DNA from: Macrotrachela quadricornifera | Taxonomy: Eukaryota > Rotifera > Eurotatoria > Philodinida > Philodinidae | Assembly (NCBI GenBank): GCA_022393335.1 | Contig: JAJEKB010021314.1 | Span: 565,811 to 629,810, forward strand | DNA: 64,000 nt | Reading direction: 5' to 3' | Part shown: positions 23,201 through 33,071 of the stretch, one piece after another | Position numbering within the stretch: the stretch's first letter is position 1 | Layout of the letters: the number at the start of each line of letters is the position of its first letter | Made by a program: the position numbers and the translations under genes | Notes under the pieces: generated by a model | Database searches by the model: none | What the model was told of the DNA's origin: nothing | What the model saw: the letters and a program-made list of their open reading frames with translations, nothing else

Positions 23201-25819
23201 TGTCTGTTGTTCACCTTTATGTTCTTTGTCAGACTCACATTCGTCGATTGACTTTCGTTTTCGACTGTCTCTTTTTTCTCATCCAGTTGTTTTAATGAAT
23301 GAAAGTTTTTCAAGTGGAAAAGAACAGACTTCAGGCTGTTGGGGTCACGTGGAGTTCTGAGATTTGCTGCTCCTCACTTAATTAATTCCCATAACAGAGC
23401 AAGTGTTCTACTTTTTGGGAATTATATTTGAATAGTTCCAAAAAAAAAACTGCATACTTCAGTTGGATGGGGGTCATGTGGAGTTAAGTTGAGTAATGAA
23501 GTCTGCTCTTTTTTCCTTGGTTTAAAAAGTATTTCTGGCAGATTCAGAAGAATCATGTTTAAACGAGACCGGGACAGTTTTTCCTGTTAGAAATCGGGAC
23601 GAAAAAATTCGATCCTGTCGAACCATATTCTTCACTATTGTCACGACAAAACATAGGGTTGTTTAGGTGAACTGAGAGCTGATTCCATCAAATCTCATAC
23701 TCGGCCCGAACAAAACTAAGCTCTGCCCTTACGATAGTGAAGAAATAGTAGTTTGGGAGGGAGGAGGGCTGGAAAGAATGAGAATATTAACCATTTGTTG
23801 GACGATCAATCTTGCTACTATTGTCAGGCCCAAGAATAGAGTCATTCACGTCAAGAAGAGGCTTTTATAGGTATGCTCAAATGCGCGTCAAAGAACAATA
23901 TATTTTATGATTCTATTAGTAAAGAATAGGCTTCTTGGAAGTATATCTGGCGCAAGTGAAATTCTTCATTGACAAATTTTGAGATTTTCTATCTTGACTC
24001 GCATTCATTAACCTCGAAAATGTTTTGTGTGAAGCTGCATTAAATTTGGTCACAGTTTCCTATATGACCGGTTTTTATAAAAGATTACAATTATCCTATT
24101 ATTAGTTACCGTTACCAGTTATCTGGTAACGTAACGGTAATTTTTCTTCTTATGTGCGACAAAGAGAGTTTATTGCAAACGAACATCGACTGCTGAAAGC
24201 TGAGGCATACATGTTCAGTTACAGTTAGTCTCTCTTCGCTATAGTATCTAAGAAAATTTTCAATACTCATGTGAAATCGAAGCGATCCTTGCATTAACGA
24301 GTATACTGGAGAATGACTTCTAATTTATGTGTTTTCTTTAGCTAATTATGTTCACGATTGACAATTGATTCAAATCTAAACATCTGTATATATCTATATA
24401 GAAGTGATAAAAAAAGTATTCGGATATCGAAATATTTTCTTTGATTTTTAAAACAAATAGGGCTCATCTTCGGAATTGTCTTCCGAAGAACACTTTCTTT
24501 TATATAATAGTATATACTCATTCTTAATAATTTTATTTTTTCGAGCACCATAAGAAACAGTGAAACGAGCTCTATGCCCTTCAATACTTTTCTTTCAATG
24601 AGAGGCAAATTCTACAAGTTCAAAAGTTTTTGACTTTAGTACGTTGATCATTGTGATATAGATGGAACTTTCGTCGTAAATTTTCTCTAAATCAGACATC
24701 TAGACAAATTTTTACAATGTTTATTCAAAGCTGCATGGCAATTATGCGGTTTCCAAAGAGGAAAGAGAATTCTTTTATTTGAATATTAATATTTTATTTA
24801 GTCTTCATAGTCATATGCACCTGTCTTTATTGTTGAACTAAATACAACACTCAAATTTGGTAGAGAAACAAAAGATTTATAAATACAAGAGCCTAAAAGA
24901 AATTTAAGTTTTCGAGCTCTGATAAATATTCATACTATATTGATTCAATCGAAACTTTTTTCCTTATTTCCTGGCTTTGCACAATTCTACTTCGACGCTA
25001 GGAAATATAGATAGTAATTTTCCTTCGAATTTTAATGAAGAAATCTATGTTCTGATTTCTTTCTTAGCTACTATGCTACACTTATTTAGTTCTAGCAAAC
25101 GATGAATCGATAAGAACAGTTTTGTAGCACAATTTCCTCTATAATCAGGATTTGTTAAATTTAATTCGAACATTAGCTTGATAGAGGGAGAGAGAGTTAA
25201 AATTTAAAACTTCGGAAAAACAAATCATATTATTACTAATATCAACATATTTAAATGCATGACTATGAATGTTCTCCTAGTTTTGATATGGTATGAATTT
25301 TGAACTATATATATATATTTATATATACATGTTCTTCTAGCATCCATCCCAACACCACCTTGTGCAGCAGTGTCTGTTGGTTCCGCCAGCATTCTCTTCG
25401 CAGCGACATCTAGCAGCACTTCATATATCTGTAAAACTTATTCTTGGACATCACCAATAACAGGTACAGCCACTCTGGCTTTTCAACTTCGTAATGATCC
25501 CAGTTTTTGGTACGTTGACGATGTTTCAGTATATAAAAAAGGTGTTCAAATGCTGGTTAATGGAGGCTTCGAGTCAGGTTCTTTTTCACCCGGTTGGGTG
25601 CGTACTACACCAAATGGAATTTGTGTAGGTCCAGGAGGCACTGTTAGTACTGGTTCGCCACGCACTGGTAGTTATAGTCTTAAAGATGGAAACATTGGAT
25701 GTGCTGATCAAATAAGTCAATCCTTTCCGATTATTACAGGACAAGTTTATGTTGTTAGTTTCTGGATACAAATGAGTGGAAGTGGCACTGGAACATCGAT
25801 TTCTGTTACCCTATCTTAA
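11233..25819 (+). CDS. Large single-pass membrane mucin-like protein with GEVED domain (frame interrupted)
   Basis: Exons: 11233-11271, 11327-11389, 13116-13206, 13246-13412, 18294-22373 and 25341-25819; all visible junctions are GT-AG. The short hydrophilic N-terminus (MSKSASTDTANKP...) and a Lys/Arg block precede one transmembrane helix (ITIFLITLGICCGLGIAAIA...). About 1100 Thr/Ser-rich residues follow, likely O-glycosylated. Next come an Ig-like segment (YQWQSS...YRCQIV), a GEVED-type domain (YCAPDG...WIDFNDN...GETHDYTV) and a C-terminal module (LVNGGFESGSFSPGW) resembling carbohydrate-binding jelly rolls. The topology suggests a type II surface protein. The 13412/18294 junction keeps phase (GCT G|GA GGA), as does 22373/25341 (ACA C|CA TCC). 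Problems: an in-frame TGA at 21590-21592, a 10-N gap at 21245-21254, and an exon 3/4 junction one base out of frame unless the A run at 13253-13258 is one base too short. AATAAA follows at 25931. Confidence 0.7.
11970..12575. mobile_element. Foldback element in intron 2 of the mucin-like gene
   Basis: The left arm (about 11990-12200, with ATTCTTTCGAAATCGGTAAT and CTTCTTTTCTCTTACTATCA) pairs with the reverse complement of the right arm (about 12340-12540, CCCTTCGAAATCGGTGAT and CTTCTTTTCTCTTACTGCCA). Arms of about 190 bp surround a spacer of roughly 140 bp. No coding capacity is visible. Confidence 0.65.
13430..13960. mobile_element. Foldback element just after the donor of intron 4
   Basis: ATCACAGCAACTATGATAAG (about 13500-13519) recurs inverted at about 13870-13889, inside longer arms (AGGTATGC...AAATGGAA against AGGTATAC...AAATGGAA). 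It starts within 20 bp of the splice donor at 13413, so it probably inserted into a pre-existing shorter intron. Confidence 0.6.
15380..16365. mobile_element. Foldback element with ~190-bp arms and internal repeats
   Basis: The left arm contains AAAATGTTTGTCCATTTTTC, ACCACCTCAAAA, GACAACGATCAGAATTTGAT and GAGTTCAGAAAT. The reverse complement of 16195-16365 has the same blocks in order. A diverged direct repeat of the arm (TATGATCAGAATTTTGTGCC) lies at 15600-15760. TA dinucleotides sit just outside both ends, compatible with a Tc1/mariner-type insertion, though the terminal bases have diverged. Confidence 0.65.
18310..21165 (+). repeat. Thr-rich coding minisatellite of the mucin domain
   Basis: Degenerate short repeats of (ACA)n with GAA/GAC/GAG codons encode TTTTETT, TSTTETT and TTTTDTT units for about 950 residues. 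A higher-order unit (about 45-60 bp, with ACATCGACAACTGAAAC and ACATTGACAACCGAGAC) is visible from about 19900. The opposite strand and other frames also stay open because of the repeat, and those frames are artefacts. Confidence 0.85.
21170..21560 (+). repeat. 36-bp tandem repeat with assembly gap
   Basis: A 36-bp unit (ACCTCATCGACGTCGACGAG plus CACCTCAACAACGACA) encodes a 12-residue Ser/Thr repeat, with about ten copies and few substitutions. The array contains a 10-N gap at 21245-21254, so the real copy number is unknown. Confidence 0.85.
21245..21254. other. Assembly gap (10 N)
   Basis: Ten undetermined bases inside the 36-bp repeat array. The flanking repeat frame is kept if the gap is taken at face value, but the size is probably a placeholder. 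Confidence 0.95.
21590..21592 (+). other. In-frame TGA interrupting the mucin-like gene
   Basis: The frame reads ACA AGG ACA ACG TGA ACG ACA TCG, and the same frame continues open through the Ser/Thr repeat into the Ig-like and GEVED parts up to 22373. Neighbouring repeats have TCA or ACA in the equivalent place. One base change explains the stop. Confidence 0.8.
22395..24152. mobile_element. hAT-type element in the last intron of the mucin-like gene
   Basis: TGTGCGAC flanks both sides (22387-22394 and 24153-24160), an exact 8-bp target duplication. The ends are imperfect inverted repeats: TAGGGTAGGGAAGTTACCG on the left and TAAGAAGAAAAATTACCG in reverse complement on the right, each followed by further GTTACCGTTACC-type repeats. 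The interior has CGGGAT / GATCGGGAC subterminal-like motifs (22870-22950 and 23565-23625). No transposase is recognisable. It begins 21 bp after the donor at 22374. Confidence 0.75.
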
Positions 25820-25930
25820 TCCGCAACATTAGCAGCATACTACTGTTTCTTTGAATCATTGTTATAGTTTTATATATTGTAACTAGAAAATTGATTTATT
25901 GCATAACATTTATCGAAAATTTTGCTTCAA

Positions 25931-25936
25931 AATAAA
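25931..25936 (+). terminator. Polyadenylation signal of the mucin-like gene
   Basis: AATAAA about 110 bp after the TAA stop at 25817-25819. Confidence 0.5.
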
Positions 25937-27627
25937 TACTCTGTATATGGAAGATAAAATACAAAAATCGATGAGAAGAGTTGCCTAGACAAATAATTTA
26001 TTCATGAGATATGATTGTATACTGAACTGACGATTTTAAAAGTAACAAAAATTGCGACACTTAAAAATTGAAATTTGAAAAAAAGCTTAGATAGAAATGT
26101 AGAAAAAACATTTCTCTATCGTTCAATGCTTTTTCCAACTTGATACGTTGAAAATTGCGGCACTAGATCCACTTTTCGCTACACCTACTTTTTTCCTAAT
26201 AATTTTTTTTTCTTTTTGTTTTAAAAAAATTGATTGGATCAAAGTTTGATAGTTTTCAAGTTAGGTTAATTTCTATCCATAAAAAAAATTCAAGCTCAAA
26301 CAGTCCACAGGAACCGAAAATCGACTTCTGAGTAAGAGAGGCTTAATTGAATATATCCGCTTTTATTTTCTGTTAAGTGATTTGTCAGGTTTCATTGAAT
26401 GATCACTTTAAGAAAAAAAAAGAGAAGGATTTTTCATTTCTAATTAGTGACATAGCGAGTAAGCTTTAATATTGATTTTAAAATATCAATCGGTATTCAT
26501 TCTAGTCTCAGTTTCTAAATTTAGATGGAAAGCTCTGTATTAACATACAGTTTTTCAGATTGACGGTGAAATGTAACGTAAAAAGGGAATTATCAAATTT
26601 CGTTACAAATCGATTGCTATTTTTAAATCGTAAAGACCGTAGACAAGGCTACAGACACAATTTTGTTTTATATTTAGTTTATTTTTTATAATTTACTAGA
26701 TGTTGTAGATCGATATAAGATTTAAAATAATGATCTGTTTTTTGTGTATTAATTAATACTGTGTTTACTTGTAATCGCATATTTCAGTTTCGCTGAATAA
26801 TGTATCAGCTATGCTTCTTTAAGTTTATATTACTGTTATTATTCTATATTTATTGTACTCCTGCTTTGTGAGATAGAGACAAAGAAATCTTCATTGTCAC
26901 AAAAGAAAGTTATTAGATATTTTTTTAGTTTTGAATCATAAAAATAAGATTTTTTTTTTAAACAATCAACAAAATGGATAAAGTTTTAAAATAGCAAGAA
27001 AATCTATTTCTTAGAATATAGACTTACGAACTGTTTACATAAAACATACAATAGTAGTCGCCTATGAATAGCTTCACTGGGGCAGTTACAAGTAACTCAT
27101 GCAAACCATCAAGCATTTGTCTTGAGTAAGAAACTTATGTGATACGGGCAAATTTTAATACCTGAATAAATCAAGACGGTAGAAAAAAATTCGTCCATGG
27201 TCGATATCGACTATCTATTATTCATTATTTATAGAATATAAGATGGTATTTATTATAATTGATCCTATAATGATAAATAATTAAATGATAATTAGTTTTA
27301 CTGTTTTGAATAAAAATTATTTTATTCTGCACGACTATTATGATCGCCATTGTTTTCTGTAAACGGCAATCAGCTTTTTTTTCCTTGCAAAATTTTCTTT
27401 TTTCGAGTTTGAGTAACCATCATATTGTTTCATTCTGTCGCATTTTCGTTCGTATATTTGTGATGTCCATGTGTTTTCAATGAAGCGCAAACTTTCAATA
27501 GTCGCGAATGAAAAGAAAATGCAGAAAAGAAACAGACGCGCGATTACTTTCGTTGATATCTAAAGACAACATCATTTACTGTAAATCGTCGCACAATCGC
27601 ACTCACTCTTACCTTTTATAGGCAACC
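25937..27627. other. Intergenic, nothing recognised
   Basis: Very AT-rich sequence without supported open frames. The last 150 bp before the bicupin gene are less AT-rich and may hold its promoter. CTTTTATAG directly before GCAACCATG could also be the acceptor of a 5'-leader intron. Confidence 0.5.
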
Positions 27628-29026
27628 ATGCTCGTTTATTTGTTTCTTATTGTATTGCTCTTCGATCCGGCTTGGAGCTTGGATGATCAAGTATCGTGTT
27701 TCAAGAAGACATCACCTTATGTTTATTCACTGGGCAGTGAAATACCCCAAACTATTCATCAGTCCGGCAATATCAGTTGGGTGACGTCACAGAATTTTCC
27801 AATTTTAAAACGCCTCTCGCTTCGACGTTTAATGTTAGCCGTTAATGGTGTGCGGGAGCCTCACTGGCATTTAAATGCAAACGAGTTAACATACTGTTTA
27901 GTGAGCGCAAAGAATATCTGAAAATTGATTCTATTTCTGTTTTTTTAGCGTGGTTCTGTTCGAGTGACAATTTTTGGTCATGATGCAGAGTACAGCACAT
28001 TTTTGATTTATGCAGGACAAATGTTCTTCATTCCGTCAGGCTATATCCATCATATTGAAAACATAGGCAATGGAACGGAAGCTGAATTGATTATCGCCTT
28101 TTCTCATGAACTTCCCACAGATATTAATTTATCGTCTGCAATTAGTGCTATGAGGTAGGCTAAAATTGCACACAGTGTTATTTGTTTCTTCCTTCCCAAT
28201 AAAAAAATGATGATAGACAAAACTGCGAAGAAAGTTTTTGAAGATGATTTCAATACTTATAGTCAACCGACGAAAATCTTCATCATACGATTTGTTCTAT
28301 AATTGTAGTGATTCCGTCCTTGGTAATACCTTTCAATTGCCTTTGAGTGCATTCAGTACTCTAAGAGAACGCACGAACGCAAAAATGAATCCCACCAAGA
28401 TCGGAACAATGTCTGCCCAGTCCGATAACATCAACTTTGAGGCGGAGCAACACTTCAGCAGATTTAAATTCGATATTGAGAAAATGACACCACCAGTCGA
28501 GACACCTGAAGGTTTCATCAAAACGGCCAAAAAAGCATTTTGGCCTGTTCTCGAAGATAGTACGTTACTTTTTCCTCTTTATTCTCGATCACATTTTCTT
28601 ACCCTTTTGTTTTTAGTTGCAATGTTTTCACTCCATATCTCTACGGCAGGCATGCGTGAACTTCATTGGCATCCACGTACTTCTGAGATGGGCTACGTGG
28701 TGCGCGGACGTGCTCGTATGACAATTCTCTCGCCAGATGGTTCTGTTGACACATACACTCTGCAACCTGGAGACGTCTACTTTGTTCCCACTGCTTATCC
28801 TCATCAGATCGAAAATATCAATGAAGATGGAGGCGAAGAAATATTTTTTCTCATTTTCTTCGATAGAGAAACACCTCAAGATATTGGATATACGGCTGGA
28901 GTACCGGCTTACTCTCGACAAGTGCTTGCAGCAAGTTTACAGTGTGATGTCGATGAGTTACCTTCGATACCTTTCGAGCCAAAAGATTTGATGATTGTCA
29001 AACGAATTAATCCTGTTACTGATTAA
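27628..29026 (+). CDS. Secreted bicupin, oxalate decarboxylase-like
   Basis: Four exons: 27628-27900, 27949-28154, 28309-28559 and 28617-29026, with GT-AG introns of 48, 154 and 57 bp that keep the frame throughout. The protein has 379 residues, close to bacterial OxdC enzymes. Residues 1-18 form a signal peptide (MLVYLFLIVLLFDPAWS). Cupin 1 has REPHWHLNANEL and, about 45 residues on, PSGYIHHIEN. Cupin 2 has RELHWHPRTSEM, then LQPGDVYFVPTAYPHQIEN. Both keep the metal-binding set H-x-H, E and H used to bind manganese. The family splits oxalate to formate and CO2, or oxidises it; substrate here is inferred from overall similarity. Such bicupins are common in bacteria and fungi and rare in animals, so acquisition by horizontal transfer followed by intron gain is likely. 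AATAAA lies at 29232. Related cupin storage or germin-like proteins are the alternative. Confidence 0.85.
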
Positions 29027-29516
29027 TTCCTTTGAAGCGATGAAGTTGGGTTAAGCAAAGTTGACCTGACTATATTCTAATGGGGCGCAAAGAACATATT
29101 TTTTTAACCCTGTTTTTAGAATTAGAATTAATTTTTTTAAACCTTCAACTAACTATTAATTAGAATTCGTTCATAACTACTGCTTCTAATATTATTGAAT
29201 CACGCTTTGATAGCTAGATTTACGATTTGAAAATAAACTGAATATTACTTCGTATCTAATGAGTGATCTTGAGAGTGAGAGTTAGAGTGTGAAAAGACTA
29301 TAAGATTCACATAGTCTCCCTCACCAACCTCAAGAATACTACTTCCATACTAGCACCAAATTACTCTCAACCAGCCAGTTTTGGACCGAGCAATTCAAAC
29401 TAGAAAGTGCAAGGTTGATTATGTACGCTCAGTCCTACAGATGACTAGAATATGAAAATCACTATAGTTATTATTGCCACTTAGCACAATTTATCCAACT
29501 GACCTTGTCGCTTGAT
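29027..29516. other. Short intergenic stretch
   Basis: It contains the AATAAA signal at 29232 that probably ends the bicupin transcript, and otherwise no gene or repeat that I can support. Confidence 0.5.
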
Positions 29517-31692
29517 TTAACCCTTTCGCTACGGGTGTCCTATATATGGGACGGTGAAGTTTTGTCATTATATACTCATATTAATATGACTCCAAATACA
29601 AATTGAAACCAATATTTGAGGGATTCCATCGAAGATAAGGATAGCAAGATCGGCGGCGATAATGATTTTAGGAAATCTGTAGAAGTTGAAATTGTGCCTT
29701 TTGTGTCCAGTTCCACCATCCTATAGTGTCATAGTATAACATTCTCACACATGACTTCTATTCACATTTGCTTTTGTTGTACTTACGTGCATGATATAGC
29801 GTGAATGCTTCTCTCCTTCTAATATGTTCGAATAACGTCATTTTTCTCTCTCGCTCTGTTTTTTTGTATGGATAATGCGTGATATCTTTCTAATACTTTC
29901 TCATAAGGACTCTTCCTGCTCATGGTTATATATATATTTGTTGCCTCACATAGTAAATCAGTGCGTATTTCATATAGAACTACATTTTTAAGAAAACAAT
30001 TGTTGAGCACAGTAAACTGCATCTGTAACTCCTATTCTTTCCCATAGGATGGCTGCTCATCATCGTCAGGCTTCCCGATTAAGAAGGGGAGTCTAGTCAC
30101 TTTCTGCCAAATTTTAGCCTTCCACACTTTCAGAAACAATCAGGAACCATGGTCATCGCTTATTTGAACATGGCGACCGGGAATTTCGGATAAATACGTA
30201 TTCTGAAAGCGAAACTGATTCGAAGAAGGATGTCGATCTTGATGAGACAGATGACTCTGAGCCACTAGATTTCGATGATCCTTCGTATGAGAACTCCTCT
30301 CAAACTGGTAGTTGTAGTACAAGTCATGGTTTGTCTTCTGCGAACAGCACATATGGATTCAGGACGAATTTTCACCATTCCTGTATTCCTTTGATATTTC
30401 ACAATTCTGTCGACTTTTTTCGACTTTTCTTTGATCAAAATCTGATAGCAACAATCGTAAGACAAACAAATATCTATCAATCGTAAAATCCTGAACAGTC
30501 ATCTTCTGACATGGCTTCCTGGCTGGATGTTAGCGTTAGCGAACTGTCTGTCTTCCTGGTAATAACAATACTTATGTCTCAAGTAAAAAAACACAAGATA
30601 GTAGGATACTGAACCATTGACCCACTTATAGAGACGCCAATGTTTGGCAACATATTTGTTAGGGATCGATATCTTTCGCTATTACGATACCTTACACTTC
30701 ACCAACAACAAAAAATCACTACTAGCAATCGTTTGTTGAAGTGTGCATCAATCCTTGATGATCTGAAATTTAGTAACATTATATATCCATGTCAAAATCT
30801 AGTGATTGATAACAGCCTAACGCTTTGGAAAGGTCGACTTAACTTCAAGCAGTACATCCCGTCTAAGTGAAGCCGTTTTGGTATCAAACTTCACCTGCTG
30901 CGTGACTGCTGTGCAGGATTTATTCTCGATTTTGTAATCTTTGTTGGATCATCAATATCTATAGTCTGTGACAAGACTCTAGGTATTTCTGGTGCCATTA
31001 ACACGAAACTGATCGAAAAATACCTCTATAGAGGTCATAATTTATACGTTGATAGCTGGTATTCCAATCCTACACTATTCCAAATATTATACCAGAAGAA
31101 CAACAGAGACTTGCGGTACTGTAAATGTGACTCGTCGTGGCTTACTAAATTTGCAATCCTTCAATCTCAGTGAGAATGAACAGATCTCCTTCCATACCGA
31201 TGCACTTCTGGCTCTCAAATGAAAAAGCAAAAGGAACGTACATATCATTTCAACTATTCACGGAACAGAAATGATAATCACTGAAAAAGTAGATTACCAA
31301 ATAGGTCGTTTCGTTGCAAAACCCATATCTGCCAAAGACTACAATGAAAATAGATGGCTTGTCGATAAATCTGACATGCAAATCGATCAAGTGGTACAAA
31401 AAATTCTTTTACGGTACGATATTTTACATCAAAGATACAAAGCTCAAAGGATGAGCGAAGATGTTGCTTTGTCTGCAGTTACACAACTCGTGGTCAAAAG
31501 CGTGAAACAAAACCCAGCTACGAATGCAAGGAGTGCAATGTTGACTTATGTGTAGTATCATGTTTTGAAGTCTATCATACGTTGAAACATTTTTAATAAA
31601 GATAAGAGCTTTTCATATACTGTTATAGAAACTATTTTCCACTAAATATGGATACATTTCTCACTGAAAAAATCCCATAGTAAAAGGGTTAG
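29517..31692. mobile_element. piggyBac transposon, complete ends, dead
   Basis: The left end is TTAACCCTTTCGCTACGGG and the reverse complement of the right end is CTAACCCTTTTACTATGGG, with one base of the right TTAA changed. A left subterminal palindrome (GTCCTATATATGGGAC) resembles those of the small TTAA elements in this window. About 2.2 kb long, it contains a decayed transposase between the ends. The CCCTTT termini shared with the MITEs at 3873 and 58482 suggest related transposases moved them. Confidence 0.85.
30130..31560 (+). pseudogene. piggyBac transposase, multiple frameshifts and stops
   Basis: An acidic N-terminal part is followed by HNSVDFFRLFFDQNLIATIV, matching the conserved DFF-x-L-F-F-x-x-x-L segment of piggyBac transposases. 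Further pieces in changing frames are RDRYLSLLRYLTLH (30660), LTLWKGRLNFKQYIPSK (30815-30868; the family has I-D-E-x-M-x-x-F-K-G-R), GIKLHLLRDC, then GHNLYVDSWYSNPTLFQILY (31040), which holds the second catalytic Asp of the DDD triad. Near the 3' end DYNENRWLVDKSDMQ and a C-terminal Cys-rich zinc-binding region ending in CFEVYHTLKHF complete the family order. The first catalytic Asp region reads VIDNSLTLW, changed from the usual IDE motif. Stops after positions 30483, 30868 and elsewhere show loss of function. Confidence 0.85.
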
Positions 31693-31696
31693 AAAG

Positions 31697-32095
31697 ATAT
31701 ATGATGGAAGTACGTTTGATTTTATTCGATAAAAATAAATCTGTTTATTTATTTTAGTTTAGATTCACTGATTCATTGTGATATATGATTGAAAGTAAGC
31801 TTCATTCTATTCGATGAAAATAAATTCATTTTTTTATTTTAGTTTTAAACATTCATGAGGGTGCACAATTTAAAGTAAGTTTCATTTTATTCAATTAAGA
31901 TAAATTTGTTCGTTTATTTGCTTCAGATTTATACTTGCATGGAGAGGTACAATTTAAAGTAAGTTTTATTTAATTTAATAAAAATATATTTCTTTCCTTA
32001 AATTATTTTAGATTTATACATTGATTGTGGTATATGAGTAAAAGTAAGTTTTACTTTATTAATTCAAAGTAAATCTCTGCTTTTTCTATTATAGT
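31697..32095 (+). repeat. AT-rich tandem repeat, ~85-95-bp unit, 4-5 copies
   Basis: Units carry AAAGTAAG(C/T)TT(C/T)ATT, an AATTAA/GATAAA(T) core, TTTATTTTAG and a CATTGTGGTATATGA-type block, repeated at about 31700, 31790, 31872, 31955 and 32040. The array abuts the right end of the piggyBac element. No gene is seen. Confidence 0.65.
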
Positions 32096-33071
32096 TTAGC
32101 AGAATTTGGCAGTTTATGTATAGGTGAAGTAGGTGAGTAATGGAAAAAGGACTAGTAGCAATAATTAAATACTGAACCTTTTGTTTACACTGATTGGAAT
32201 GGTTTTGAACGGAACCATTCTCTGGGTGATCGATGAATGGTTCAATAGAGAGACTCTACTATGAAACATTCAAATGAGTTACCGGGAAATAGTTTAGCAC
32301 TAAACCTCGTTTTTTACGAAACCGAAAAAGTTTCTTAGAGTGTGTCTGGGTAAAGAACCTTTTTAAGTTCGGCAAAAGACCATTTTTTTTACAGTGCAAT
32401 CCACACCGAGATGGTTGAACTCTTGTAAATCTTTGAATTGGCGAACATGTACATTTAGATGTGTAAATTAATCTATCCATTGTAATCTTATTACCGTTTA
32501 TTTATACTCGAACTATACTTTAGAATAATCAAGCAATTAGATATTCAGTTTTTTTGTCTGTATTTCGTGTGTTTTTCTCATCTTCCAACTATTTGTTATT
32601 GATCTCTTGTGCTTGTACTCAATCATTCATGTCTCGATATAGGTGTACGATAATGTTTATCACAATTATCATCTATTTTCTATAACATGAGGAACTAGAC
32701 AATTTTTACGACAACGATCAATATGTAACTGGTTTTTTGTTTATTTTACACATTGTACATATTTATTCATTGATTAAATCAATAAATCATGATTGAGTGA
32801 ATTGCTGTGTCTCTTAACTTTCTTTAAAGCAAAACGTCATGCGAAATCATAGTGAATTTCTTCTCACTCATAAAGAAATGCAAAACTTTCAGAGAAGAGT
32901 CAGCGAATCTGTAGGATGAGCATTACTTGTTATTTATTAACTTATAAGCTGGGCAGTATGAATATCGATGAGTAAAAGGTGAATAACATTTTTATCTTAA
33001 ACAAATACTTTTGTAGTAGTTCAGAAAAATGATTTTTACAAGAAACAGCTCAGTAAGTCCCTGGACGAGCG
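32096..33071. other. Intergenic, nothing recognised except a short coding-like repeat
   Basis: No supported gene. The last 70 bases (about 33010-33072) resemble 45335-45400, with GAAA(C/G)AGCT(C/G)AG and GACGAGCGTTA in common. The region also serves as the 3' side of the metallopeptidase-like gene on the minus strand. Confidence 0.4.
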
